Assembly (NCBI RefSeq): GCF_001038505.1
Contig: NZ_LDPY01000004.1
Span: 124,001-188,000, forward strand
DNA length: 64,000 nucleotides
From: Puniceibacterium sp. IMCC21224
Lineage (GTDB): Bacteria; Pseudomonadota; Alphaproteobacteria; Rhodobacterales; Rhodobacteraceae
Direction: 5' to 3'
Part shown: in pieces, positions 17,808-27,219 of the stretch
Position numbering within the stretch: position 1 is the stretch's first letter
Layout of the letters: the number at the start of each line of letters is the position of its first letter
Notes under the pieces: generated by a model
Database searches by the model: none
Seen by the model: the letters and a program-made list of their open reading frames with translations, nothing else
What the model was told of the DNA's origin: nothing
Translations under genes and position numbers: made by a program

Positions 17808-18596
17808 ATGACTGAAACACCCAGCACCCTTACCGTCGAACGTGTGGCCAGAACCGAATGGATTGCCTTCCAGCGCACCGAGCAGTTGAACGCCATGTCG
17901 ATGCAGATGCTGCGCGATATGACAAATGCGCTTGAAGCCGCGATTGCCGACGACGCCGTTCGCGCCATTGTCCTGACCGGCTCGGGCCGCGCGTTCTGCG
18001 CGGGGGCCGATCTCAAGGAAGTGGCCAGCGCAAGTCACGAACCCGGAGAGCCCGACCTGCTCGACCTGGTCGAGCACACGTTCGGGCTGATACGCCATGG
18101 CCCCAAGCCTGTGATCGCCGCCGTCAACGGGCTGGCCATGGCGGGCGGGCTGGAAATGGTGATGTCCTGCGATCTGGTCTTTGCCGCCGAAAGCGCGCAG
18201 ATGGGCGATGCCCATTCCAATTTCGGTGTCTTTCCCGGTGCGGGCGGCGCGGCGATCCTGCCGCGCCGGGTCGGACTGAACCGCGCGAAGTACCTGCTCT
18301 TCTCGGGCGAAAATGTCTCGGCGCGGGAGATGATGGAGTGGGGATTGGTCAACAAGGTGGTTGCGGACGCCCAGCTTCGCGAGACGGTGCAGGCCTTTGC
18401 CGACAAGCTGTCCGACAAGAGCCCGGCCGTGCTGCGCCGCATGAAGTCGGTCGCCAACCGGTCGCTGAACGTAGACGAGCCTGCCGCGCTCGCCGAAGAG
18501 ATGCTAAATCTGCGCGCTCATATGCGATCCTGGGACATGCACGAAGGGCTGGCGGCGTTCAATGAGAAGCGCAAGCCTCGGTTTCGCGGATACTGA
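17808..18596 (+). CDS. Enoyl-CoA hydratase/isomerase family protein
   Basis: A 262-aa crotonase-fold protein with the oxyanion-hole segment FCAGADLKE and a second loop AMAGGLEMVMSCDLVFAAE. It would hydrate or isomerise an enoyl-CoA. The ATG at 17808 follows GAGGGTTACA; longer frames overlap the promoter region and the divergent gene. It is first in a three-gene plus-strand operon with the thiolase and ACAD, a compact beta-oxidation set. Confidence 0.88.
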   Translation: MTETPSTLTVERVARTEWIAFQRTEQLNAMSMQMLRDMTNALEAAIADDAVRAIVLTGSGRAFCAGADLKEVASASHEPGEPDLLDLVEHTFGLIRHGPKPVIAAVNGLAMAGGLEMVMSCDLVFAAESAQMGDAHSNFGVFPGAGGAAILPRRVGLNRAKYLLFSGENVSAREMMEWGLVNKVVADAQLRETVQAFADKLSDKSPAVLRRMKSVANRSLNVDEPAALAEEMLNLRAHMRSWDMHEGLAAFNEKRKPRFRGY

Positions 18597-18609
18597 TACA
18601 GGAGGACGA

Positions 18610-19851
18610 ATGATGCAGGACATATATGTCATCGGCGTCGGCATGACGCCGTTCGGAAAGTTTCGGGACAAGTCCATCAAGGACATGACCCGCGAGGCCG
18701 TCACCGGCGCTCTTGCCGATGCCGGACTCTCGGCAAAGCGCATCGAAGGCGCGTTTTTCTCGAACGCCGTGCAGGGCCACATGGAGGGCCAACACATGAT
18801 CCGCGGAGAGATAGCGCTGCGCGAGATCGGCATTCAGGGCGTTCCAGTGGTGAATGTCGAGAACGCCTGCGCCAGCGGCGCGACTGGTTTCAAGCTGGCG
18901 GTCGATTTTCTCAAGGCCGGCAACGGCGATTGCTGCCTCGCCGTGGGTGCGGAAAAGATGTATTCCGATGATCGCGCGCTGATGTTCTCGGCCTTCGACA
19001 GCGGCTGGGACGTGAGCAATGGCGAAGCGGTCGCGCAGCGCCTGGCCGATCTGGGTGCCGGGGTGGAGGAACCCGAAGGCTCGAAATCGTCCAAGCCATA
19101 TAGCGTGTTCATGGATGTCTATGCCGGCTTCGCGCGGCTGCACATGAAAACCTTTGGCACGACACAGGAACACTTCGCGGCCGTGTCCGCCAAGAACCAC
19201 GGGCACTCGGTACATAATCCGCTGGCGCAATATCGCGACAGCATGAGCATTGATCAGGTGCTCGCCGCGCCGCCCATCACCTACCCGCTGACCCTTCCCA
19301 TGTGCGCCCCGATTTCCGACGGAGCGGCGGCGGCGGTGCTTTGTACGGGCGAGGGCCTCAAACGGCTGGGCATCGACCGGACCCGCGCGATCAGGGTCAA
19401 GGCAGCGGTCCTGCGCTCGGGCACCGACCGCGCGCCCGAGGATCACGAAAACCACCTGACCCGCCTTACCGCCCTGCAAGCCTATGAACAAGCCGGGCTT
19501 GGCCCCGATGACATGTCCCTCGCCGAAGTGCACGACGCAACCGCCGTGGGCGAGGTCATCCAGATAGAGAACCTGGGCTTTGTCCCGTTCGGCGAAGGTG
19601 GCCCGGCCAGCCTCCGCGGCGAGACAACGATCGGCGGGCGCATCCCGGTGAACACCTCGGGCGGGCTGGAATCCAAGGGCCACCCGGTGGGTGCCACCGG
19701 GATTGGCCAGATATTCGAACTGGTCACGCAACTACGCGGCGAGGCTGGCGCACGCCAGGTTGACGGCGCACAGAACGCCATCGCCGAAAATGGCGGCGGC
19801 TTGCACGGCGTCGAGGAAGCCGCCGCCTGCGTCACCATTCTGGGCCGCTGA
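18610..19851 (+). CDS. SCP2-type thiolase (acetyl-CoA acyltransferase)
   Basis: A 413-aa thiolase of the lipid-transfer/SCP-x type. The acylated nucleophile is Cys87 in NACASGATG, the HPVGATG motif is near residue 360, and the C-terminus carries GGGLHGVEEAAACVTILG. It cleaves 3-ketoacyl-CoA with CoA. The GGAGG ribosome site is directly upstream of the double ATG at 18610/18613. Unlike the second SCP2-like protein at 30466, it keeps the nucleophilic cysteine, so genuine thiolase activity is expected. Confidence 0.9.
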   Translation: MMQDIYVIGVGMTPFGKFRDKSIKDMTREAVTGALADAGLSAKRIEGAFFSNAVQGHMEGQHMIRGEIALREIGIQGVPVVNVENACASGATGFKLAVDFLKAGNGDCCLAVGAEKMYSDDRALMFSAFDSGWDVSNGEAVAQRLADLGAGVEEPEGSKSSKPYSVFMDVYAGFARLHMKTFGTTQEHFAAVSAKNHGHSVHNPLAQYRDSMSIDQVLAAPPITYPLTLPMCAPISDGAAAAVLCTGEGLKRLGIDRTRAIRVKAAVLRSGTDRAPEDHENHLTRLTALQAYEQAGLGPDDMSLAEVHDATAVGEVIQIENLGFVPFGEGGPASLRGETTIGGRIPVNTSGGLESKGHPVGATGIGQIFELVTQLRGEAGARQVDGAQNAIAENGGGLHGVEEAAACVTILGR

Positions 19852-19866
19852 AACAAGGAAAAGAAA

Positions 19867-21033
19867 ATGGAAAATGTGATTGCTGCCGCACAGGCGATTT
19901 ATACCGACGACCAGCGCATGTTGCTGGAAAACTTCCGCAAGATGGCCAATGCGGAATTCGCTCCGCTAGTGGAAAAATACGAAGATCTGGGCCATCCTCC
20001 GGATGCGGAAACCCTCAAGGGCTTGTTCACCAAGGTCGAGGAATTCGGGCTCATCAGCGGCTTGCTTCCCGAAGAGGACGGTGGCGCGGGGATCGACCGC
20101 TTGACCTATGGTATCCTCTACGAGGAACTGGCGCGGGTTTGGGCCGATCTGGCGATCGCCGTTCTGATTCAGGGTCATGCCGCATTCGCGCTCAACCTGA
20201 TGGGCGACGCGGCGCAGAAAGAGGCTTATCTCAAACCGCTCCTGCGCAGTGAGCGCATTTGCGCCACTTGCATTTCCGAACCCTCCGTCGGCTCGAACGT
20301 GCGTGAGGTCAAGACCCGCGCGGAGCGCCACGGCGACAGGATTTTTGTCAGCGGACAGAAGCTGTGGATTTCCAACGGTGCGCAATCGGATTTCGCCATC
20401 GTTGTCTGCAATTTGGACGGTGGCATTTCGATGGTTATCGTGGATCGCGACAAGGGCGGTTATGAAAGCCGCGAGCTGCGCAAGATGGGGCTTGTCGGCG
20501 CCTCGACCTGCGAATTGTTCTTTGACCGTGCGGAAACCAGCGCCGAACATGTTCTGGGAAATGCAGGCGGGGGCCTGTTCCAGACATTGAAGCTTTTTGA
20601 GAGCGCGCGGGTCTTTGTGGGGCTGACAAGCGTCGGTATTGCACAAGCGGCGCTGGAGTGCGCAGTCTCTTATTCGAAAGAGCGCGAGCAGCACGGCAAG
20701 CCGATCGGCGGGCACCAGTTGATCCAGGGCTACCTAGCCGACATGGCCACGCATCTGGATGCTGCGCGCCTGTTGTGCCAGCGTGGGCTGCAACTTCTGG
20801 AACTGGGCGTGCGCTGCGACACGCAGACCTCGATGGCGAAATGGTATGCGACTGAAATGGCAGTCGAAATCGCCGGCAAGGCCGTGCAGATTCACGGCGG
20901 CAATGGTATCACCAAAGAGTTTCCCGTCGAACGGCACTTCCGCAATGCCAAGGTCATGCCGATCCCGGACGGCACCACCGAAATCCAGAAGCTGGTCATC
21001 GGGCGCAACCTGACCGGGTTGAACGCGTTCTGA
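19867..21033 (+). CDS. Acyl-CoA dehydrogenase
   Basis: A 388-aa ACAD with CISEPSVGSNVREVKT, SGQKLWISNGAQSD, and C-terminal QIHGGNGITKEFPVERHFRNAKVMPIPDGTTEIQKLVIGRNL, the normal homotetrameric-ACAD ending. It oxidises an acyl-CoA at C2-C3 and feeds ETF. It follows the thiolase by 15 bases (AAGGAAAAGAAA ribosome site) and closes this plus-strand operon. Downstream begins the decayed region. Confidence 0.92.
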   Translation: MENVIAAAQAIYTDDQRMLLENFRKMANAEFAPLVEKYEDLGHPPDAETLKGLFTKVEEFGLISGLLPEEDGGAGIDRLTYGILYEELARVWADLAIAVLIQGHAAFALNLMGDAAQKEAYLKPLLRSERICATCISEPSVGSNVREVKTRAERHGDRIFVSGQKLWISNGAQSDFAIVVCNLDGGISMVIVDRDKGGYESRELRKMGLVGASTCELFFDRAETSAEHVLGNAGGGLFQTLKLFESARVFVGLTSVGIAQAALECAVSYSKEREQHGKPIGGHQLIQGYLADMATHLDAARLLCQRGLQLLELGVRCDTQTSMAKWYATEMAVEIAGKAVQIHGGNGITKEFPVERHFRNAKVMPIPDGTTEIQKLVIGRNLTGLNAF

Positions 21034-21429
21034 AATGCGCCCGGGCCGGTACGGCACACGCGGTGCAGCCACGGCGTGATCGTTCCGGCCCAATGGCGTT
21101 AAGCAGGTCGATCCAAACCTTGCCTCGACCCGAGCGGAGGGGCCAAGAGGAAGCGAATTTGTCGAATAAGCTACGGCCAGCATCGCGGACCAACTCTGCA
21201 AGCACCGTCAGGGCATCCTGATCATCGATACCGCGACAGTCGGCAGATGCTACCCGGTCAAACATCCAGACTGGACTTCCAGAGACCGGTCCGCCCGGCC
21301 GCCAGTGAGATTGCATCGAAACATCGCCACACCAGGTTTGTCGATCACTTTATGGAGATAAACCGACCGGCCAGACCATGGACGTCATCGATAGAAGAAC
21401 CTCGCGCCAATCGATAACGTGGGTGTTCT
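21034..21429. other. No recognisable gene
   Basis: About 400 bases after the ACAD hold no ORF with family resemblance on either strand. Frames are short and broken, consistent with decayed sequence. No operator or RNA gene was seen. Confidence 0.5.
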
Positions 21430-21640
21430 AGTGTTCAGTTGTACAACGAGGAAGCCGCATTCGGGCCTCGGCTACCAGACGCCCAAGGCGTTCGCCGAGG
21501 ACTTGGGCATCGCAACCGAAAGCTGCGCTGCACCATTCTAAAGTTCCGCGCATCTGTCAGTAGCTCCAGCAGCGCCAGTCGGCGTATCACTAACCGGGCT
21601 CAAATCGCGGCTGGATGAAAGTTCTGTGGCAGGTCACCTA
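21430..21640 (+). mobile_element. 3' remnant of an IS3-family insertion sequence
   Basis: Two overlapping frames give the conserved end of an IS3-type transposase: LYNEE, then after a two-base deletion KPHSGLGYQTPKAFAEDLGIATE and a stop at 21539-21541. Intact elements read YNE-RPHSALGY in one frame. The bases near 21611-21636 (CTGGATGAAAGTTCTGTGGC) look like a right-end inverted repeat of this family. The rest of the element is missing, so it cannot be active. Confidence 0.6.
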
Positions 21641-21719
21641 CTGCCGTGGAGCTTAAAGCCATCAAGCTGAACGGCCAGTGCTCTTCTGTGAACGCTTATC
21701 AACAAAGGAGATGAGCTAT

Positions 21720-22217
21720 GGAACATGGAAAAACGGGCGAACTCCGTACGCGTGGCGGACTCGACGACCGTCATGAACCGCCAGTGTCGGCCGACGAACC
21801 CGTTCTCGCCGGAGATCCCGCGGAGGACGGGCATGTCCGGTACGGTGCGTCCTGCGGCGCGATATGCACTCACCACCTCATGCGCGGGCGTCAGTGGCCG
21901 CGTCGTCTGTCGGGCCGCCTATTTCGTCGCAGATGAAGGAGGCGGCATTCGGCATGGTGCCCAAGCAGTGCCCCCCCGCACCCATAAGACCTGCCGCCAC
22001 TGCACCCCGAAGTTATTCGGCACACCGAGAATGGTCATCCGCGAGGCGATGGCAAAGGGGGTGAGGCCGTACGGATGATCGCGTTGGTTATCGCGCGGGT
22101 GCTTGAATTGGGTTTTTTCCCGTAGCGGTGAACTAGATCATGTCGATGAAACCCATTTCGCCGATGTCCGTCTCTACCGTCATCGACTTGCTCGGCCGAG
22201 GCCGCCAGATCGCACAT
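21720..22217 (-). pseudogene. Decayed citryl-CoA lyase-like gene
   Basis: Reading the minus strand through several frames recovers segments in the order of the intact protein at 5879-6673: DIGEMGFIDMI, a TAG stop, FTATGKNP, AITNAIIRT, GLTPFAIASRMTILGVPN, LRGAVAAGLMGAGGHCLG, then EVVSAYRAAGRTVPDMP and GENGFVGRH. The intact copy has [26 protein letters not shown]-like and AVAAGLCGLG at equivalent places. At least three frame changes and one stop are visible. The GHPVHKPVDPRTPRLF block and the C-terminal third are gone. The gene is clearly nonfunctional. Confidence 0.6.
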
Positions 22218-22270
22218 ACATGCGATTGCGCCGACCGAGGCCGCGGCGGCGTTGGTGCGGCGATTGCCGG

Positions 22271-22425
22271 TCAGTAGGACTTGGGCATCCCCAGCGCTTT
22301 CTCGGCCACGTGAGAGAGGATCAGTTCCTCGCTGACTGGGGCGATGAAGTTCAGCACGCTTTCGCGGAAATACCGCTCGACGTGGTACTCCTGTGCGAAA
22401 CCGAAGCCGCCATGGGCGCGGATTT
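22271..22425 (-). pseudogene. C-terminal fragment of an acyl-CoA dehydrogenase
   Basis: On the minus strand, about 50 codons read AHGGFGFAQEYHVERYFRE...ALGMPKSY with a TGA stop at 22271-22273. This matches the last residues of the ACADs at 6677 and 48276 (GGFGFAREYDVER, ALGLPKSY). Upstream of AHGGFG the homology ends abruptly and the sequence belongs to the nitronate monooxygenase fragment on the other strand. It is a truncated remnant upstream, on the same strand, of the citryl-CoA-lyase remnant. Confidence 0.7.
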
Positions 22426-22771
22426 TGGCTATATCGGTTCGCTCTTCATCGCCACGACCGAAGCTGTCGCCGCCGAAAGCTACAAGCAGATGATCGTGGA
22501 CAGCGCGGCCGAGGACATTCTCTACACCAGCCATTTCACCGGGGTGAATGCCAATTACCTCAAACCTTCGATCCGGTCAGTAGGCCTGGATCCGGAAAAC
22601 CTGACCGGCGAAGGCAACAAGCTAAACCTCTCCACCGGCGACGTCCGCCCGAAGGCATGGCGCGACATTTGGGGCTGCGGTCAGGGCATCGGAGCGGTTC
22701 ACGCGGTGACGACAACGGCGGACTACATCGACCGGGAATCCCGTGCCGCGAAGGACGCGCTCTGCAGCTGA
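22406..22771 (+). pseudogene. C-terminal fragment of a nitronate monooxygenase (2-nitropropane dioxygenase family)
   Basis: The last ~120 codons of the frame ending at 22771 read MGADFGYIGSLFIATTE, SYKQMIVDSAAEDILYT, FTGVNANYLKPSIRSVGLDP and KAWRDIWGCGQGIG. These are the FMN-binding C-terminal half of NMO-type TIM barrels. Nothing upstream of ~22406 is homologous, so about two thirds of the protein is missing. The fragment meets the ACAD fragment tail-on within ~20 bases. Any full ORF called from 22103 is chimeric. Confidence 0.72.
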
Positions 22772-22881
22772 GCGCCGGCAACTTTGCGCAAACCCGTTTC
22801 GGTCAAGACAGTCATATCAGCCGGATTTGGTCGGCCGCCTTGCGATCTGCCCGGAAAATCAGCGCGGTCCGGGTCCGCGCC

Positions 22882-24078
22882 TCATCCGTCCTTGTCGTTG
22901 ACGATCAGATCGGCATTCTCCGGCAACTCCGGCACCACGCTCACCGCGTCGGCGCGGATCCTGGAATGCGACTTGAAGGCCTCGGCAGCGGCGATGATTG
23001 CGGCCGAGGCATCGGCACCGTCTTCCAGCACAAGCGAGATGCGGATCATGTCGCGATCGTTCTCGCGCGTTACCACGGCCTGCGCGGCCTTTGCGCCCGG
23101 CGTACCGATGACAACTTCTTCGATCACGCGCGGATAAACGAAAATCTCGCGCACTTTGACCGCTGCGCCGACTCGGCCCTGCAGTGCAGAAATTCGGCTG
23201 ACGGTGCCATCCGCGTTGCTCCCCAGCGCAAAGGCGCTGTCTCCGGTGCCAAACCGAATCATCGGCCAGGTGGCATCGCGCGCGGTCACAACAACCTCAC
23301 CCGGTTCCCCGTGAGCGACCTGTTCTCCACTGATCGGATCGCAGATTTGCACCACGCGGTCGGGATGAACCACATAGCCGTCGCCGCCATCCTCATAGCC
23401 GACAAGGCCCAAATCCGCAGTGGCATAGGCAGCCCAGGTCGACACGCCATAGTCTGCCTCGATCCGGCGGCGCTTGGCCATCCAGTCGCCCATCTCACCA
23501 CCGAGGAAGGCCGTTTTCACCTTCCAAGCGTCGCGGCCATAGGTTTCGATCACCTTGTCCGCCAGCGTCAGGAAAAACGCGGTGGATGCGCAGATCGAAG
23601 TGACGCCGGTTTCGACGATGATCTGCGCCTGAAGCTCGGTATTGCCGACGCCGCTGGGAATTACGGTGGCCCCGGCGGCCTGTGCCGCTTCGTCGAACAA
23701 AAGCCCCGCCGGCACGAGGTGATACATCCAGGTGTTCAGAATGATGTCGCCCGCACCCACGCTGGCCGATCTGAATAGAAGGTCCAAGCCGTGGCCACCG
23801 CCGCCCGAAAGCGACGGCTCGAAGATCGGGCCGGGCGACACGTAGATCCGGCCGACATCCTTTAGATCGGCAGCGAGAAACCCGCCGAAGGGCGGATTGG
23901 CGCGCTGGAGCTTGAGAAGCTCTTCCTTCTTCATCACCGGCAGCCGTGACAGATCTGCCAAGGACCTGACGGCCGCCGGATCGAATCCGGCAGCCGCAAA
24001 TCGTGATTTCAGCCCAGATGCCCTTTCGGCTGCGGCGGCATAGGCTTGAGCTATGTCCTTATAGATGTCTTCAGACAT
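22882..24078 (-). CDS. Phenylacetate-CoA ligase-like AMP-binding enzyme
   Basis: The start at 24078 is favoured: GGGAGG lies 7 bases before it, whereas it abuts the alternative ATG at 24084. The 398-aa protein has the PaaK-family order: LPVMKKEEL near residue 50, YVSPGPIFEPSLSGGG (the region of the usual SSGTTG loop), ATADLGLVGYE (the usual E-x-G acceptor region), and the hinge-like RFGTGDSAF followed by LQGRVGAAVKVREIFVYP. The SSGTTGxP loop is noticeably altered (SLSGGGGHG), so catalysis as a ligase is uncertain. It is the last gene of the operon controlled from 28391 and would activate an acid or recycle a CoA ester. Confidence 0.75.
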   Translation of the reverse strand: MSEDIYKDIAQAYAAAAERASGLKSRFAAAGFDPAAVRSLADLSRLPVMKKEELLKLQRANPPFGGFLAADLKDVGRIYVSPGPIFEPSLSGGGGHGLDLLFRSASVGAGDIILNTWMYHLVPAGLLFDEAAQAAGATVIPSGVGNTELQAQIIVETGVTSICASTAFFLTLADKVIETYGRDAWKVKTAFLGGEMGDWMAKRRRIEADYGVSTWAAYATADLGLVGYEDGGDGYVVHPDRVVQICDPISGEQVAHGEPGEVVVTARDATWPMIRFGTGDSAFALGSNADGTVSRISALQGRVGAAVKVREIFVYPRVIEEVVIGTPGAKAAQAVVTRENDRDMIRISLVLEDGADASAAIIAAAEAFKSHSRIRADAVSVVPELPENADLIVNDKDG

Positions 24079-24105
24079 GATCATGCCTCCCTGTTCAGTC
24101 GTGGC

Positions 24106-24915
24106 TTAAAGCGGGCAGTCCTTGCGGAAGTTCGGCGCGCGCTTCTCGCGATGCGACAGTACCCCTTCCTTGACGTCTTCGCCCATGAACCCGAGCATTT
24201 CAAGCGCAGTCGAGGCATCGAAGATCGGGCCAGCCTGGCGCAGCCAGTTGTTCAGCGAATATTTGGTCCAGCGGATCGCGCTTTGCGAGCCGTTGGCGAG
24301 CTCGACGGCCGTATCCAAAGCGATTTGCTGCAACTCGTCATCTTCGACGCACATTGACACTAGGCCGATGCGCTCGGCCTCTTCGCCCGAAACCGGCTTA
24401 CAAGTCATCAAATAGTATTTCGCCTTGGCCATCGAGGTCAGCAATGGCCAGATGATTGCCGCGACATCGCCAGCGGCAACGCCCAGACGCGGGTGACCAT
24501 CGACGATCTTGGCCTTCTTACCGGCGATCGAGATGTCGGCTAGGATGGCCACCACAAGGCCGGCACCGGCGGCAGGGCCGTTGATGGCGGAAATAATCGG
24601 CTTGTTACAGTTGATGATGTTGTAGACGAGGTCTTTGGCCTCTTTCCACGTCTTCATGATCTCGTACGAATTGCCGATCATGTTTTCGATCAGGCTGAAA
24701 TCGCCGCCGGCCGAGAATGCCTTGCCCGCGCCGGTGACTATGACCGCATTGATGTCGGGGTCACGATCGATATCGATCCACATATCTGTCATCTGAGTGT
24801 GGGTTTCCGCATCTACGGAATTGAAGGTCTCAGGGCGGTCGAACGTGATGCGCAGGACGCGATCAGCCGGGTAGTCGAATTTCATCTTGTGATATTTTGC
24901 GTAACGATCGGACAT
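24106..24915 (-). CDS. Enoyl-CoA hydratase/isomerase family protein
   Basis: The ATG at 24915 has AGGAGG 10 bases upstream; the longer frame overlaps the ACAD and is rejected. The 269-aa crotonase-fold protein has [14 protein letters not shown] (oxyanion loop) and [24 protein letters not shown]. The second loop lacks the usual paired catalytic Glu at the standard spacing, so hydratase versus isomerase or lyase activity is open. It sits between the PaaK-like gene and the paired ACADs in one minus-strand operon. Confidence 0.87.
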   Translation of the reverse strand: MSDRYAKYHKMKFDYPADRVLRITFDRPETFNSVDAETHTQMTDMWIDIDRDPDINAVIVTGAGKAFSAGGDFSLIENMIGNSYEIMKTWKEAKDLVYNIINCNKPIISAINGPAAGAGLVVAILADISIAGKKAKIVDGHPRLGVAAGDVAAIIWPLLTSMAKAKYYLMTCKPVSGEEAERIGLVSMCVEDDELQQIALDTAVELANGSQSAIRWTKYSLNNWLRQAGPIFDASTALEMLGFMGEDVKEGVLSHREKRAPNFRKDCPL

Positions 24916-24943
24916 GGTTCTTTTCCTCCTCAGGGTATTAGGT

Positions 24944-26095
24944 TCAGTCAGGCAATCCGAGAACGGCCTTGGACAGGATGTTTCGCTGGATCTCGTTCGA
25001 CCCTCCATAGATCGTCGTCGGTCTGGCCTTGTAGAAACTCGCAAGGACATCGACGCTTACATTGCCGACCTGAAGCGGGCCGACGGTGCCGCCATCGGGT
25101 CCGGCTGCCTCGATCATCAGCTCGGTGATGCGCTGAAAGCACTCGGTCACCCAGATCTTGAGCATCGAGACATCGGCGCCCAGCGTTTCGCCGCGCTTCA
25201 GTTGGTCGGCGAAACGGGAGTAAAGCGCCGCGTGATCCTCGACATCAAGCGCGGCTTGCGCAAAGCGGTCGCGGAACACTGGATCGTCAAAAGCGCCACG
25301 GCCCCGTGCGAAGCTCTCAAGCTGCCCCAACGCGTTCTGGGCCAGGCTGGGCGAGCCGATGAAGATGCGCTCGAAGCTCAGGAGCGCCTTGGCCATGGTC
25401 CAGCCCTTGTTCAACTCGCCCACGAGGTTTTCGCGGGGTGTACGGGCATTGTCGAAGAAAACCTCGCAAAATTCCGTTTCCCCCGAAAGCGTGGTGATCG
25501 TGCGCACCTCGACACCGGGTTGATCCATCGGCGCAAGGACAAAGCTGATTCCCTGTTGTTTTTTGGGCGCGTCCGGATCGGTGCGGACCAGCATGAAGAT
25601 GTGCGTGGCGTCATGCGCCATCGTGGTCCAGATCTTCTGTCCGTTTATGACAAAGTCGTCGCCGTCAATCTCTGCGCGTGTGCGCAGGTTGGCCAGATCG
25701 GACCCGGCACCGGGTTCCGAATACCCCTGGCACCAGATGTCTTCGCAACTGAGGATTCGCGGCAGCCAATAGTTTTTTTGTTTCTGAGTGCCGAACTTGA
25801 TGATCAGGGGGCCGACCATCTGCACACCCATGTCTCGACCACGATTGACACCCCAGCGCTGCTGCTCTTCGTAGAAGATCAGCAGCTTGGCGGCATTCAG
25901 CCCCATACCGCCGTATTCCGCGGGCCAGGCCGGCGCAACCCATCCCTTGGTGTGCAGCTTGCGATGCCAATGTTCAATCTCGGCGAACTTGGGGCGGTGC
26001 GGCAGATGGCGCAGCTCTTCGGGGTACTCGGCCTCGAGGAACCCGCGCACCTCTTTGCGGAATTCCGCATCGCTCATTGCGTTCCAGTCGGTCAT
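24944..26095 (-). CDS. Acyl-CoA dehydrogenase, large-type subunit of a probable heteromeric pair
   Basis: A 383-aa ACAD with [27 protein letters not shown] and an ending [20 protein letters not shown]. Its start overlaps the stop of the next upstream ACAD gene by 4 bases (ATGA). This adjacent pairing with a shorter, divergent ACAD is the pattern of alpha2beta2 ACADs in steroid and bile-acid side-chain oxidation (such as mycobacterial ChsE1-E2). Heteromer formation is inferred from the pairing and sequence type. Electrons go to ETF. Confidence 0.88.
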   Translation of the reverse strand: MTDWNAMSDAEFRKEVRGFLEAEYPEELRHLPHRPKFAEIEHWHRKLHTKGWVAPAWPAEYGGMGLNAAKLLIFYEEQQRWGVNRGRDMGVQMVGPLIIKFGTQKQKNYWLPRILSCEDIWCQGYSEPGAGSDLANLRTRAEIDGDDFVINGQKIWTTMAHDATHIFMLVRTDPDAPKKQQGISFVLAPMDQPGVEVRTITTLSGETEFCEVFFDNARTPRENLVGELNKGWTMAKALLSFERIFIGSPSLAQNALGQLESFARGRGAFDDPVFRDRFAQAALDVEDHAALYSRFADQLKRGETLGADVSMLKIWVTECFQRITELMIEAAGPDGGTVGPLQVGNVSVDVLASFYKARPTTIYGGSNEIQRNILSKAVLGLPD

Positions 26096-27219
26096 TGTGC
26101 GGCCCCCTCTTCTTCGCGCGCGTCAAACCAGATCCGACGGTGATAGGCGTCGTCGCCCAGCCAGGCCGACAGCACCAGCGCCCGGTTCAGATAAAGCCCG
26201 ATATCGAATTCATCGGTGTAGCCGACCGCGCCGTGCAGCTGGATGGCGTCGCGGGTGACTTTCCTGGCGGCCGTGACCGCCCGTGCCTTGGCCCGGCTGG
26301 CCAGACGTGCGCGGATACTTGCGTCCGTTTCGCCATCCATCCGCATCAGAACTTCGCGCACTGCGGCCTGCGCGACCTCGCACATCACGTTCAGGTCGAC
26401 GGCGCGGTGCTGGATGACCTGGAAGGATCCGATCGGCTTGTCGAACTGCTCGCGCGTCTTGATGTAGTCGAGCGTAATCTCGAAGGCGCGCTGGCTCAGG
26501 CCGACAAGCTCGGCTGCGGCAAGCGCCGTTGCGTCGGCCACAGCCTCGGACAGCGCTCCCTGAACCGCGGCACCGCAGGCCAGCTCCGCAGCCGGCGTTC
26601 CTGAAAAGGAAAGCTCGCCCAAGGAACTGCCATCGGCCTGCGCCCGCCTGGTCGTAACAAGCCCATCCGCGCTGGCCTCGGCCAGAACTAGAACCGGGCC
26701 ACCATCTGCTTCGGCTACAACAAGGAAATCCTGCGTTCCTCCCGCGCCAACCACCCAGGCCTTGCCGCCGGTCAGCTTTCCGTCCGCATACCGGCAAGTC
26801 GCATCAGCGGAAGCGCCGCCCGGACCACGTTCCTGCCAGGCAACCGCCAGCGATGCCTCGCCGCCGATAAGCTGTTCCAGCTTCGGATGCTCCGGGCAAA
26901 GGCGGCGCAGAAGGCCTAGGCCAAGACCAATCGTCGCCACGACCGGTTCCGGGGCGATCACGCGGCCGACCTCTTCGGCGATAACGCCACCGGCAGCCAG
27001 GCCCATGCCAAGCCCCCCCTGTTCTTCGGGCACGGCCACGCCAAAAACACCGGCTTCGCCCAATTCCCGGACCATATCCGGGTCAAATTCGCCCCCGGCA
27101 TCGCGGAGCTTTCGCGACCGTCCACTTCCGCCCGCGCGGTCAAACAGCGTGCGCGCGCTTTCGCGCAGCAGGCGAAGGTCTTCTTCTTGTTCGCTGGATT
27201 GCATATCAACCTGTGTCAT
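26092..27219 (-). CDS. Acyl-CoA dehydrogenase, second subunit of the probable heteromeric pair
   Basis: A 375-aa ACAD-fold protein. It keeps VPEEQGGLGMGL near the N-terminus and QLHGAVGYTDEFDIGLYLNRAL near the C-terminus, but its middle region lacks the usual TEP-GSD segment (there is AVAWQERGPGGAS instead). This divergence is typical of the partner subunit in heteromeric ACADs. It overlaps the MaoC gene stop by 14 bases and its ACAD partner by 4. It probably shares an FAD site with the partner and is unlikely to work alone. Confidence 0.85.
   Translation of the reverse strand: MTQVDMQSSEQEEDLRLLRESARTLFDRAGGSGRSRKLRDAGGEFDPDMVRELGEAGVFGVAVPEEQGGLGMGLAAGGVIAEEVGRVIAPEPVVATIGLGLGLLRRLCPEHPKLEQLIGGEASLAVAWQERGPGGASADATCRYADGKLTGGKAWVVGAGGTQDFLVVAEADGGPVLVLAEASADGLVTTRRAQADGSSLGELSFSGTPAAELACGAAVQGALSEAVADATALAAAELVGLSQRAFEITLDYIKTREQFDKPIGSFQVIQHRAVDLNVMCEVAQAAVREVLMRMDGETDASIRARLASRAKARAVTAARKVTRDAIQLHGAVGYTDEFDIGLYLNRALVLSAWLGDDAYHRRIWFDAREEEGAAQ

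Noticed and set aside
22103..22771. A 222-aa gene called across the decayed region
   Set aside because: Only its last ~120 codons are nitronate monooxygenase; the first 100 are from other remnants.
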